NCBI GenBank assembly: GCA_035295125.1
Contig: DATGJP010000075.1
Location: forward strand, 124,001 to 188,000
DNA from: JAICMB01 sp035295125
Lineage (GTDB): Bacteria; Acidobacteriota; Terriglobia; Bryobacterales; Bryobacteraceae
Length of the DNA stretch: 64,000 nucleotides
Reading direction: 5' to 3'
The first letter of the stretch is position 1; each line of letters begins with the position of its first letter. Below the pieces are notes generated by a model. That model ran no database searches. It saw only the letters and a list, made by a program, of their open reading frames with translations, and was not told the origin of the DNA. Below are positions 1-7,534 of this stretch, piece after piece. The position numbers and the translations under genes are program-made.

Positions 1-903
1 GGCTGGATTCCGGTCAACTTCACAGCCGCCTCGACCGGCTCTCCGTTGGGGAGTATTCCTACGGACCCTACAAATACGAGTTCCTCTCGCCTTTACTACA
101 CCTACACCACGGACGGCTCGAAATATGAACTCACAGCGGCGATGGAATCGGCCAAATACAAACTGGGGGGTTCAAATGATGTCATATCGGGCGATGGAGG
201 CACCCTTTCCACGGTCTATGAGAAGGGAACCCCGGGACTTGAGCCTTTGGACTACGGAGACTCCTCCCTGATTCGCTACTGGACGTTTGATGAGGGGTCA
301 GGATCTACCGTCTATGATTATTCGGGGAGCAATGCGAGCGGAACAATTATGAGTGGAGTAACTTGGGTGACCGGCAAGGTGGGACGAACAGCTTTGTCGT
401 TCCCTGGAACCAATTCTGCAGGTACAAATTCTGTTTTAACTTCGCCTATAACGGGGAGTCTTTCAGATTTTACTATAAATGTATGGGCAGATCCCAGTGT
501 TTCATTAACCAGTGGGGGAACGTACAGCTTAGTGGAATCGCAAAATAGTCCCTATACAGCGTTCAGGGTAAGCGGTGGTGTATTGGCCCTCCGAGTGGAT
601 AGTTGGGGCGGCTCTGGGAGTGCGTATTATGCTTTGTCGAGCGGTTATCAGAATCAATGGGTTATGTTTACTGCGGTTTGGAATAGTTCAGCTCAGACCA
701 TTCAATTCTATGTTAATGGTGTTTTAGGAAATACAACCACTGGAATAACGTCTCTCGCTCAGAATTTAAATTGGCCCACAAGCGTTGCCCAATATACAAA
801 CACGAATACCACGGCGTTTAACGGTATACTTGATGATCTTCGTGTCTACAATCGCGCTCTTTCCGCCGCCGAAGTCGCCGCCATGTATGCCGGCGGCAAA
901 TGA
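1..903 (+). CDS. Pilin-like protein fused to a LamG domain (5' end outside window)
   Basis: The frame is open from base 1, so the N-terminus, where a prepilin cleavage helix would be expected, lies outside the window. The first 70 or so residues resemble the C-terminal globular part of type IV pilins or type II pseudopilins: GWIPVNF at the start, then SIPTDPTN and YYTYTTDGSKYEL. From about residue 95 to the end there is a LamG/concanavalin-type jelly roll, opening with YWTFDEGSG and closing with the usual DDLRVYNRALSAAEV. The likely role is a surface or pilus-associated adhesin, which is an inference from the domains. The DNA (bases 400-830) is clearly more AT-rich than the chromosomal part of the window, and this pilin style is familiar from Patescibacteria, so transfer is possible. 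Confidence 0.7.
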   Translation, partial: GWIPVNFTAASTGSPLGSIPTDPTNTSSSRLYYTYTTDGSKYELTAAMESAKYKLGGSNDVISGDGGTLSTVYEKGTPGLEPLDYGDSSLIRYWTFDEGSGSTVYDYSGSNASGTIMSGVTWVTGKVGRTALSFPGTNSAGTNSVLTSPITGSLSDFTINVWADPSVSLTSGGTYSLVESQNSPYTAFRVSGGVLALRVDSWGGSGSAYYALSSGYQNQWVMFTAVWNSSAQTIQFYVNGVLGNTTTGITSLAQNLNWPTSVAQYTNTNTTAFNGILDDLRVYNRALSAAEVAAMYAGGK

Positions 904-1465
904 GCCGCCAGGTTGCAGGGCTCACATAATCGCGCTCAAGATCGTTGGCACCTTTGGATTTCCAGCTTAAAATATCTCGCCTTTGAGCGGGTGCCAGGCT
1001 CCACATTCGACAGGGATAGTTATATCGGCCACCCTTTACATCGTTCGTGCCACAGTTTTCAATATTAGCGCCAAGGACTTAGGTCTCTTGGCATTAACGG
1101 TCGAGCTACCCGTTCCTGCCGCTTCCGAAGGCAATCCCTTCGAGCGACCCCCGATTCAACGCTTACACATTCGAGCCGAGCAACCTCGACGTGCGAGCAG
1201 GGGACCGGCGCGGCCGCGCCGATAGCGCGTATCAGTCGGGATCTTAAGAGCAGTCCAGCCGAAATCATTGGCACGCCGTTTTCAATCCAGGTGTGCTGAA
1301 GCCGCCCGGCTCTTACGGGCGGCCTTGATTGGACGGGTAGCAGGCCGCGTGTCCAAGTTTTTCGGTTGAAGGTTTGGATTCAGAATAACCGAAGTCGCTC
1401 GGTAACAGACCATATCCATGGCAAAGGCGCGGCGCCACAATCTGCACACTGGATAATAGTAGTGC
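904..1465. other. Intergenic stretch with one hairpin
   Basis: No convincing gene is seen in about 560 bases. A perfect 8-bp hairpin (GCCGCCCG at 1301-1308, CGGGCGGC at 1316-1323) is followed by CTTGATT and could be a weak terminator on the plus strand. Short open frames on both strands have no family resemblance. Confidence 0.4.
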
Positions 1466-1900
1466 ATGCCAATATCCGGAGATTCACTGCTCACTTCAGC
1501 GCTCACCATAAGTGGTGCCCTCGTCGTTTATGGGGCAACTCAGTTTGCGCAGCGTTTTTGGCTAGATCCTGCCACTGATCTGACAAGAGCACTTAGCAGG
1601 GCGTCGTACCTAGCAATCTACTACGCGAACATATACTCCAGACCTGGCGTCGTTCGGGAAGAACTGACAGCGGAGGCTTCAAGAGAACTGCGCAAGTGCG
1701 CAGCAGAACTACGGGCGGGTCTTAGAGCGGTTCGCTCTTATCTGGTCTTCCGAGCCTTTCGCCAAGTGCCCGCACGGGATGAGGTCAAACGAGCCGCTGA
1801 CATTCTTGTTGGTCTGTCGAATGCCACAAAAAAAGACGATACAAGGGACGCATGGCGCGAGGGCGACGAGCTAAGAAGGATTTTGGGCCTAAGCGATTAA
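1466..1900 (+). CDS. Small single-pass membrane protein, unknown function
   Basis: 144 residues: one hydrophobic N-terminal helix (about residues 8-28), then a soluble helical part. The pattern ATQFAQRFWLDP ... LAIYYANIYSRP ... SRELRKCAAELRA ... ILVGLSNA matches a widespread family of short uncharacterised membrane-anchored proteins often found in prophages and accessory islands. I recognise the family but know of no assigned function. No strong ribosome binding site is visible before the ATG. It is the first of three small membrane proteins (also 2185 and 2518) left of the plasmid backbone. Confidence 0.6.
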   Translation: MPISGDSLLTSALTISGALVVYGATQFAQRFWLDPATDLTRALSRASYLAIYYANIYSRPGVVREELTAEASRELRKCAAELRAGLRAVRSYLVFRAFRQVPARDEVKRAADILVGLSNATKKDDTRDAWREGDELRRILGLSD

Positions 1901-2184
1901 ATCATCCACTGCGAATAGACCGATCCGGAATAGCCTTATTTTACCAGGATCTTTTATATTCCTGTCGTAAAACAGTTCTTATGCGACAGTCATCGGATCG
2001 GCTCACCACGGGCCGCAACGCTTGTTGATTGCGAGAAACATTGACATGAAATTCTTTCCGCTGCATAGTGTTTGCTGAACTCTTAACCACTTTTCAGGCG
2101 CAGCGCTGTGGCGGCCAGACAATCTATCTGGGCGGTCCAGCGCTGCGCCTGTTCTTCATGGCCAGCGGGAAGGAAGAGTGGGCC

Positions 2185-2430
2185 ATGATTTCGTGGCGAT
2201 GGTGGAGAGTGTCTCTGGCTATTCCCTTGGCGGCGTTTGTCATTGGAATAATGATCCAACGGTTCGCGATTCTGGGGTTCTTGGGGTCCGTCGGGTTCTT
2301 ACTCTGGATCTTGCTGACTGTGATACTTGATGCTGCCCGTGCATTCGATTGTTCTCCGTTATTGAATCGTTGGCAAGACGAGTTCTACCGACAGCGAAAA
2401 AACAAAGAGTGCCAAACACGAAAACGCTGA
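2185..2430 (+). CDS. Small two-helix membrane protein, unknown
   Basis: 81 residues from the ATG at 2185, chosen because GGAAGAG lies about 7 bases upstream; an in-frame ATG at 2158 is the alternative. Two closely spaced hydrophobic segments fill roughly residues 8-48, followed by a basic, hydrophilic tail (RQRKNKECQTRKR). A good intrinsic terminator follows at 2461-2495. I do not recognise the protein. Its position between two other small membrane proteins is the only context. Confidence 0.4.
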   Translation: MISWRWWRVSLAIPLAAFVIGIMIQRFAILGFLGSVGFLLWILLTVILDAARAFDCSPLLNRWQDEFYRQRKNKECQTRKR

Positions 2431-2460
2431 TCGGCATTACAACACAGAAGGTGGTCTCTT

Positions 2461-2495
2461 GGCGTACCCTGAATTGGATACGCCTTTTCTTTTTT
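2461..2495 (+). terminator. Rho-independent terminator
   Basis: Stem GGCGTA (2461-2466) and TACGCC (2479-2484) followed directly by TTTTCTTTTTT. It ends the transcript of the small membrane protein gene that stops at 2430. Confidence 0.75.
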
Positions 2496-2517
2496 CCAAG
2501 TAGGTTGGAGGTGCACC

Positions 2518-3090
2518 GTGAGATTTCGTTGGCCGGCGCTTGTACTTGTGGCTGCGGTGACTGTAGTTGTGATCTCAACAACCTGTTTTTGGTGGAGGTC
2601 CGAGTTCAGGCCATGGATTGAAGTTCTTGCGATGCTTGGCGAATGGGGTGTTGTCATTGTCATCTATCTTGAATTTGAAGGTGCACGGCGTGGACGGCAA
2701 GCGGAAGCCGTTCTCGCGGTTCTCCAAGAGCTGCGCACGGAGGCGTCACAAGAAGCCAGAAGGTATATATTGCGAGAACTTCCCCCCGATACCGAAGGTC
2801 TCGACGTAGAGGAAATACGAAAACACCTCGATTGCATACATCACGCTCTCATCAGCTTTCACAGAGCGGGGTTCATGCTTGAATCCAGTGATATCGATGA
2901 GCGGTTACGGGATCACATTATGGTATTTGTTTGGGCTACCGCATCGCGTTGCTGGATGAAGTGCAACAAGTTCATTGAGTACGAAGCGAAGCGACGTACC
3001 GATGATAGTTGCATGGTGTATTTCGGACGACTCTTTGAAATGTGCGAGGCCTACCGTCAGCGGCACGATCTGCCAGTGCCCCAACCTTAA
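2518..3090 (+). CDS. Membrane-anchored helical protein, DUF4760-like, unknown
   Basis: 190 residues starting at GTG 2518, with GGAGG at 2507-2511. There are two hydrophobic helices (about residues 7-25 and 38-52), then a charged helical cytoplasmic part with EFEGARRGRQAEAVLAVLQE and a distal FVWATASRCWMKCNKFIEYE. The layout resembles the DUF4760-type proteins (N-terminal helices plus a helical bundle that binds no known ligand). No function can be given. It is separated from the upstream gene by a terminator, so it probably has its own promoter, and it lies just before the plasmid backbone. Confidence 0.5.
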   Translation: MRFRWPALVLVAAVTVVVISTTCFWWRSEFRPWIEVLAMLGEWGVVIVIYLEFEGARRGRQAEAVLAVLQELRTEASQEARRYILRELPPDTEGLDVEEIRKHLDCIHHALISFHRAGFMLESSDIDERLRDHIMVFVWATASRCWMKCNKFIEYEAKRRTDDSCMVYFGRLFEMCEAYRQRHDLPVPQP

Positions 3091-3191
3091 ATCCGTTGTT
3101 TGCCCGAACTGTGTTCGGTGCCTTTACGGTCTCCGCGCCGAGGAGGTGTGGATAGACCACACTTGCGATATTGCTGGCGTACCGTATTCTT

Positions 3192-3214
3192 GAGTTAATA
3201 ACACTTATTAACTC
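3192..3214. promoter_or_regulatory. Backbone palindrome, copy 1
   Basis: Perfect 10-bp arms GAGTTAATAA and TTATTAACTC around CAC. It ends 11 bases before the ATG of the VirD4/TraD-like gene (3226), where a Shine-Dalgarno sequence should be, so a bound protein would block expression. Best of five copies. Confidence 0.8.
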
Positions 3215-3225
3215 ACCTATACCAA

Positions 3226-4545
3226 ATGGAGCCCCTCCCCCTTGGAATCCTGGACGATACATTTGAGCGCGGCAGCGTGTTCACTGTTTTGCCTGAGCAC
3301 CGCCGCAAGCACATGGCGGTCTTCGGTACCACCGGTTCCGGCAAGACGACTCTGATCCGAAACGCCGTCGCCTGGGACATCTCCTCGGGCCTGGGCGTGA
3401 CGGTGATCGATCCCCACGGGGATCTCGTCCGGGACATCATGGAAAACCATATCCCTCGCGAGAGGACGAACGACGTCATCTACTGCAATCCGGCCGACCC
3501 GGAGCGCTCATTCGCGATCAATATACTCGAATCGGTTGATTCGGCCGCCCGGCCGCTTGCTGTCTCCCAAGCGGTTGAGATTTTCCACAAACTGTACCAG
3601 GAATCGTGGGGTCCGAGGCTTGAGGATATACTTCGCAATTCGCTTTTCGCGCTCATCGAGCAACCACAGCCGGTCTCTCTTGCTGCGCTTCCCAAACTCC
3701 TGTCCGATCCCGACTATCGAGCCGCTGTGCTTTCCAACGTCACAAATCCGATTGTTCTGGACTTCTTCCAACAGAACTACGAGCAGTGGAAAGACGGATT
3801 CCGGGAGGAGGCGATTTCGGCGGTCTTGAACAAGATCCGCGCCTTCCTCACCAATCCCCTACTCCTCTCGATACTGGGCCAGAGAAAATCGAGCTTCGAC
3901 TTCCGCTGGGCCATGGATCACCACAAAATTATCCTGGTGGATCTTTCCAAGGGCGCAATCGGTGAGGACAGTGCCAACCTCCTAGGCTCCCTATTTGTTG
4001 CCAAGGAGAAGCTTGCGGCGCTTTCACGGGCCAACCAGCCAGAGCACCAGCGCCAGCCCCACGTGCTCTACGTGGATGAAGCGCAGAACTTTGTCGGTGA
4101 CTTTCCTTCGATCCTTCAAGAGGCCAGAAAGTACGCCCTCGTACTCGTGATTGTTACGCAGGGCATCGAACAGCTTTCTGAAGACGCCGCCTTTGCCGTA
4201 TTCACAAACTGCGCGACGCTCGTTTCCTACCGGGTATCTGGTCATGACGCGGAGCGTCTTAAGTTCGAGTTTGCAACTGTGCTGCCGGCCTCCAGCCTTC
4301 AGGACATGTCCAACTACAAGCTATATGTTCGAACCCTCATAACCGACGAGCACAATACGGTGCGGCCATCGGGACCACATGTATTGAAAGCCTATCCCCC
4401 GCTCCGGAAGGGCGCTCGCGATAACCATGTGGCGGCGGTACTACGCACGAGCCGTGAACGATTCACGCGGCCCAGGGAGGAGGTGGATGCGGCCATCCGC
4501 CGCTTTATCGCCCGCAAATACAAGGTCCGCTCGTCCGCAGCCTAA
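3226..4545 (+). CDS. VirD4/TraD-like (type IV coupling protein family) ATPase
   Basis: 439 residues. Walker A GTTGSGKT is at residues 34-41 and Walker B VLYVDEAQNF at about 279-288; DPHGDLV after Walker A and the TQGIEQL stretch near residue 310 are typical of the VirD4/TraG/TraD and DUF87 conjugation ATPases. It has no N-terminal membrane helices, unlike full-length TraD (usually 600-700 residues), so it may be a soluble coupling ATPase or a DNA-pumping helper with a different anchor. No relaxase or other mating-pair gene is seen nearby, so a role in self-transfer is uncertain. It is the first gene of the plasmid backbone, preceded by palindrome copy 1, and followed directly by one copy of a 35-bp repeat. 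Confidence 0.8.
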   Translation: MEPLPLGILDDTFERGSVFTVLPEHRRKHMAVFGTTGSGKTTLIRNAVAWDISSGLGVTVIDPHGDLVRDIMENHIPRERTNDVIYCNPADPERSFAINILESVDSAARPLAVSQAVEIFHKLYQESWGPRLEDILRNSLFALIEQPQPVSLAALPKLLSDPDYRAAVLSNVTNPIVLDFFQQNYEQWKDGFREEAISAVLNKIRAFLTNPLLLSILGQRKSSFDFRWAMDHHKIILVDLSKGAIGEDSANLLGSLFVAKEKLAALSRANQPEHQRQPHVLYVDEAQNFVGDFPSILQEARKYALVLVIVTQGIEQLSEDAAFAVFTNCATLVSYRVSGHDAERLKFEFATVLPASSLQDMSNYKLYVRTLITDEHNTVRPSGPHVLKAYPPLRKGARDNHVAAVLRTSRERFTRPREEVDAAIRRFIARKYKVRSSAA

Positions 4546-4546
4546 A

Positions 4547-4581
4547 GCCCGAGCGTGCCCGCAGGGTTGCTCCACGCGAGG
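4547..4581. repeat. 35-bp downstream repeat, copy 1
   Basis: Begins 1 base after the stop codon at 4545. The motif GCCCGAGCGTGCCC then GCAGGGTTGCTCCACGCGAGG recurs at 6624-6659 with one extra G, again just after a stop codon. It contains GCGTG and CACGC that could pair. It may be a processing or termination element of the plasmid backbone. Confidence 0.6.
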
Positions 4582-4638
4582 CAATTGAACGACTTCGCAA
4601 CTGCGGACGCTTCTGAACCTGATATGTAGCAGGCACGT

Positions 4639-5451
4639 ATGAACCCGGTACACCATAAAGATATGGGTCGACCGTTTCGGCAGTGTGCGCTATGCCGTAC
4701 CGACGGGTTGCTGTGTTCCAGTCATCTTATTCCCGCGGCGGCGATGAAGAAACTTCGAGCGCCAGGATCAAGTAACCCGAATCCCATTTTTGTGACCGAC
4801 GATGAAGCGTATACGTCATCTCGACAACTTCAACGGCACTTGCTTTGTGAAAATTGTGAGGCCCGCTTTAGGACTCAGGGTGAGACCTGGGTACTACAGA
4901 ATGGCTTCCAAGGAGACTACAGCTTTCCGTTGAGAGAAATACTGCTGAAGTCATCGCCGACGCGCGTGATGTCAGACGGGTTGAGACTATATCCTGCGGC
5001 AGGACTTTCCGGTATTGATCTTTCACAGCTCATATATTTCGGTTTGAGCGTATTCTGGAGGGCTGGTGTATGTGAGTGGCGAAGGCGAAACGACCGTATT
5101 CGGGTTGATCTTGGTCCCTATCTCGAACCACTACGGCTGTTCCTGAATGGTGACGCCGCGTTCCCAGAAAATATGGCCTACGGTGTTCGCGTCTCGTCTC
5201 AGACCAACATTCTCGCAATCGCGCATTTGCCAGAATCATGGCAACTCGGCGGGTCGCGGCTTCACACGTTCGGCCTTCCCGGATTGACTTTCTATCTGGT
5301 GGTGGGCAAACGTTTCCCCATCGGTTACGTCAAGACCAGCACTGCCCCAGCACCTGAAGGGTATATAGGCATTCACCCAAAGCGAGACGAGGAAGAGTTG
5401 ATGGCAATGGTAAACCGTGTCCGCCGGACTCGTGATCGAACTGGCCAATAG
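4639..5451 (+). CDS. Zinc-binding HNH-like protein of the SHIIP type, unknown role
   Basis: 270 residues. The N-terminal region has CALC (about residue 16), CSSHLIP and, near residue 74, LLCENCEARF: two Cys pairs with a His between them, as in HNH/treble-clef nucleases. This CxxC-SHIIP-CxxCE arrangement is shared by a family of uncharacterised bacterial proteins that often occur in defence or mobile regions. The remaining 190 residues show no known domain. A nuclease role is an inference; the second catalytic His of a classical HNH motif is not obvious. The start could instead be ATG 4663. It sits between the coupling ATPase and parA. Confidence 0.5.
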   Translation: MNPVHHKDMGRPFRQCALCRTDGLLCSSHLIPAAAMKKLRAPGSSNPNPIFVTDDEAYTSSRQLQRHLLCENCEARFRTQGETWVLQNGFQGDYSFPLREILLKSSPTRVMSDGLRLYPAAGLSGIDLSQLIYFGLSVFWRAGVCEWRRRNDRIRVDLGPYLEPLRLFLNGDAAFPENMAYGVRVSSQTNILAIAHLPESWQLGGSRLHTFGLPGLTFYLVVGKRFPIGYVKTSTAPAPEGYIGIHPKRDEEELMAMVNRVRRTRDRTGQ

Positions 5452-5525
5452 CGACGCTCGCAGTTGGAACCATACAGGAGCGTTTCTTGACGATTGTCGG
5501 TCGCCGACATAGGATTCAATCACGT

Positions 5526-5548
5526 CAATTAACAATAGTTATTAACTC
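5526..5548. promoter_or_regulatory. Backbone palindrome, copy 2
   Basis: The right arm TTATTAACTC is intact; the left arm is degenerate (18 of 23 positions match copy 1). It ends 10 bases before the parA start codon, leaving no room for a normal ribosome binding site. It is the expected place for autoregulation of a partition operon. Confidence 0.65.
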
Positions 5549-5558
5549 CTCCTGCCCA

Positions 5559-6317
5559 ATGACGACCATAGCTGTCGCAACCCACAAAGGCGGAACCGGC
5601 AAGACCGTTACATCAATGGCGCTCGCGTCGGCATTCGCTCGCGCTGGCAAACGCACGCTTTTGGTTGATCTTGATCCGCAAGGGCACTCGACAATCGGCT
5701 TGGGATTGGAGATCGGCCAAGGCGATTTGACACTCCGGGATCTTTTTTCAGATACATCAACTGGCATCGAACGGGTTGCAAAGGAAACACACATTCCCCT
5801 CCTCCACATCGCTCCTTCCGATATCCGGCTGGAGCGTGTGACACATCACATGTACACGCGCCCCAAGCGCGAGGAAACACTCCAGCGGGCTCTGGAACCG
5901 GCCGCCGGCAACTACGACTTTGTGCTCCTCGACTGCCCACCCTCCTTGGGCCCGCTCACCGAAGCGGCCATAGGAGCCTCGGATTTGGTCATAATCCCCT
6001 GCCAGATGGAAGCTCGGGCGGCGGATGGCCTAGTAGACATCTTGGAGCTTATCTCGCTCCTGAAGGGCCAAATTTTCGATTCTTGGCGTATCCTGCTGAC
6101 CCGGCTGGATACTCGAAAGAGCGTCACCAACGCCGCTGTCATGGCCGGCCTGGACCGATGGCAAGATCGCGTTTTTCAGACCACAATCCCCCAGTCTGAG
6201 CCGCTTAACCAAGCCCAGATCCAGCGCACCGACATTTTTACGTTTGATCCGAAAAGCAACGGGGCCCAAGCGTACGAGGCTCTGAGCAAAGAGATTCTCC
6301 AATCCTATGGCGGATAA
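5559..6317 (+). CDS. parA: ParA-family partition ATPase
   Basis: 252 residues from ATG 5559, where the conserved start MTTIAVATHKGGTGKT falls directly at the N-terminus. The deviant Walker A KGGTGKT lies at residues 10-16, then LLVDLDPQGHST (A' motif) and LLDCPPSLGPLTEAA (Walker B region). It lacks an N-terminal HTH, so it is the short, type Ib-like ParA that normally pairs with a small RHH centromere-binding protein. The next gene overlaps it by 11 bases and encodes just such a protein. It acts on the nucleoid to segregate the replicon. Palindrome copy 2 abuts the start. Confidence 0.9.
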   Translation: MTTIAVATHKGGTGKTVTSMALASAFARAGKRTLLVDLDPQGHSTIGLGLEIGQGDLTLRDLFSDTSTGIERVAKETHIPLLHIAPSDIRLERVTHHMYTRPKREETLQRALEPAAGNYDFVLLDCPPSLGPLTEAAIGASDLVIIPCQMEARAADGLVDILELISLLKGQIFDSWRILLTRLDTRKSVTNAAVMAGLDRWQDRVFQTTIPQSEPLNQAQIQRTDIFTFDPKSNGAQAYEALSKEILQSYGG

Positions 6318-6612
6318 GAAGAGCAAGCTAATAAACCGGTCAAAAGAAACGTCGCGGCTCCCCTCCCCTAACCGGCTTGAGGACGACCGACGCCGATCCA
6401 AGAGCTTCAAAATCCTGACATTTAGTATTTACAACCCGGAGGCCGCGTGGATCGAGGAGACCGCAAAGGCGCTGCGCGATGCCGGCAATACCCAGGCCAA
6501 CCGTTCTCTGGTGGTGCGTGAGGCAATCGCTAGGCTGAAGGAAGATTTATCGGACAAGACGCCACAACAGCAATTGCAGGATTTCATTCAGAAACAAGCG
6601 GAGCGCGGTTAG
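6307..6612 (+). CDS. Ribbon-helix-helix DNA-binding protein, likely ParB/ParG-type partner
   Basis: 101 residues. A basic disordered N-terminus (about residues 1-35) precedes a ribbon-helix-helix fold: strand SFKILTFSIYN, helix PEAAWIEETAKALRDAG, helix QANRSLVVREAIARLKEDL. The overlap with the end of parA means translational coupling. In type Ib systems the ParG/omega-like RHH protein binds repeats upstream of parA, represses the operon and stimulates ParA with its flexible tail; this architecture fits. The five backbone palindromes are the likely binding sites, but that is inferred from position. A 35-bp repeat follows the stop codon. Confidence 0.7.
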   Translation: MADKKSKLINRSKETSRLPSPNRLEDDRRRSKSFKILTFSIYNPEAAWIEETAKALRDAGNTQANRSLVVREAIARLKEDLSDKTPQQQLQDFIQKQAERG

Positions 6613-6623
6613 TCGTCTCTGGG

Positions 6624-6659
6624 GCCCGAGCGTGCCCGGCAGGGTTGCTCCACGCGAGG
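6624..6659. repeat. 35-bp downstream repeat, copy 2
   Basis: Starts 12 bases after the stop of the RHH gene; same sequence as 4547-4581 apart from one inserted G. Confidence 0.6.
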
Positions 6660-6674
6660 GTGCTACTTCTGACT

Positions 6675-6695
6675 GGTTAATAACACTTATTAACC
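6675..6695. promoter_or_regulatory. Backbone palindrome, copy 3
   Basis: Perfect arms GGTTAATAA and TTATTAACC around CAC. It lies between the ends of two convergent genes (6612 plus, 6715 minus), so it cannot be a promoter operator for either; this favours a centromere-like function. Confidence 0.75.
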
Positions 6696-6714
6696 GAACT
6701 CGTTTGTAACATCC

Positions 6715-7296
6715 TCATGTTCCTTTTCCCGACGTTCGGAAACCGATATCGGGCCTGTCGCTTGTTGGCTTATCCTGACCCTCGATCCGTTTGTCCTTCT
6801 TCGCAAGATCGCGCAGATCCGTCACCACCAAGGCAAGTAAAACTGAGTGACGCTTTTGCGTGTGTTCCAACGTCTCAATGCGCCGCGCCAGATCTTTGTG
6901 GTTGGCAAGGAGTTCCCGCATTCTTACGAACGCCCGCATGATGGCGATATTCACACGAATCGCTCGGTCGCTGTTAAGCACCGATGAGAGCATCGCAATG
7001 CCCTGTTCGGTGAAGGCGTAAGGCAAGTAGCGTCGCCCGCCACGGGCTTCGTTTGAGGTCGCAATTTGCGACCTCATAGAATCGGCCTCCTGGGCGCTGA
7101 GTTGGAACATGAAGTCATCCGGAAAACGACTGAGGTTGCGCTTCACCGCTTCATTGAGGCGCTTTGTCGGTACTTGATAGAGTTCGGCGATGTCGGAATC
7201 GATGATGACCTTCTGGCCGCGGATAAGGAATATCCGCCGCTCAATCATCGAACTGGGGACTGGCAGAGATTCCTGAGGGTGCTTTCGTTGAGTCAT
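6715..7296 (-). CDS. ORF6N-domain DNA-binding protein
   Basis: 193 residues. The N-terminal ORF6N domain is clear: MIERRIFLIRGQKVIIDSD, AELYQVPTKRLNEAVKRN, FPDDFMFQLS and RGGRRYLPYAFTEQGIAML. The C-terminus is charged and helical, with a coiled-coil-like stretch around residues 125-170. ORF6N proteins are common on plasmids and prophages as DNA-binding regulators; the exact role is unknown. It is transcribed against parA and shares a direction with the primase. Palindrome copy 4 lies about 160 bases upstream of its start, in its likely promoter region. Confidence 0.85.
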   Translation of the reverse strand: MTQRKHPQESLPVPSSMIERRIFLIRGQKVIIDSDIAELYQVPTKRLNEAVKRNLSRFPDDFMFQLSAQEADSMRSQIATSNEARGGRRYLPYAFTEQGIAMLSSVLNSDRAIRVNIAIMRAFVRMRELLANHKDLARRIETLEHTQKRHSVLLALVVTDLRDLAKKDKRIEGQDKPTSDRPDIGFRTSGKGT

Positions 7297-7458
7297 TGGC
7301 TTGCGACTACTGATTTGTGTTTGTGATTGGCTTCAATAGTTGTCGTACTGAGTGGAATCGATAGGCTTGTGGTTTGCTCATGTGAACTGTGGCAGCGCGG
7401 CGCTCCACAAGACGTCGTTGGTAGTATACGGCGCGTGATAAAAAGCGTCCAGCAATAC

Positions 7459-7481
7459 GAGTTAATAACTGTTATTAAGTA
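7459..7481. promoter_or_regulatory. Backbone palindrome, copy 4
   Basis: Arms GAGTTAATAA and TTATTAAGTA around CTG. It lies between the end of the primase gene and the start of the ORF6N gene, right beside the primase terminator. Confidence 0.7.
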
Positions 7482-7484
7482 AAG

Positions 7485-7510
7485 GCCCCGCCGGGTATGC
7501 CGTGCGGGGC
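7485..7510 (-). terminator. Probable terminator of the primase gene
   Basis: Stem GCCCCGC (7485-7491) with GCGGGGC (7504-7510). Read on the minus strand it is followed by CTTTAC. It lies 25 bases beyond the primase stop codon. Confidence 0.5.
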
Positions 7511-7534
7511 TTGTCGTTTCGGTCATCTCAACAC

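Noticed and set aside
947..995. GGCACC/GGTGCC inverted pair, like an IS end
   Set aside because: Only 6 bp, no transposase, no target duplication.
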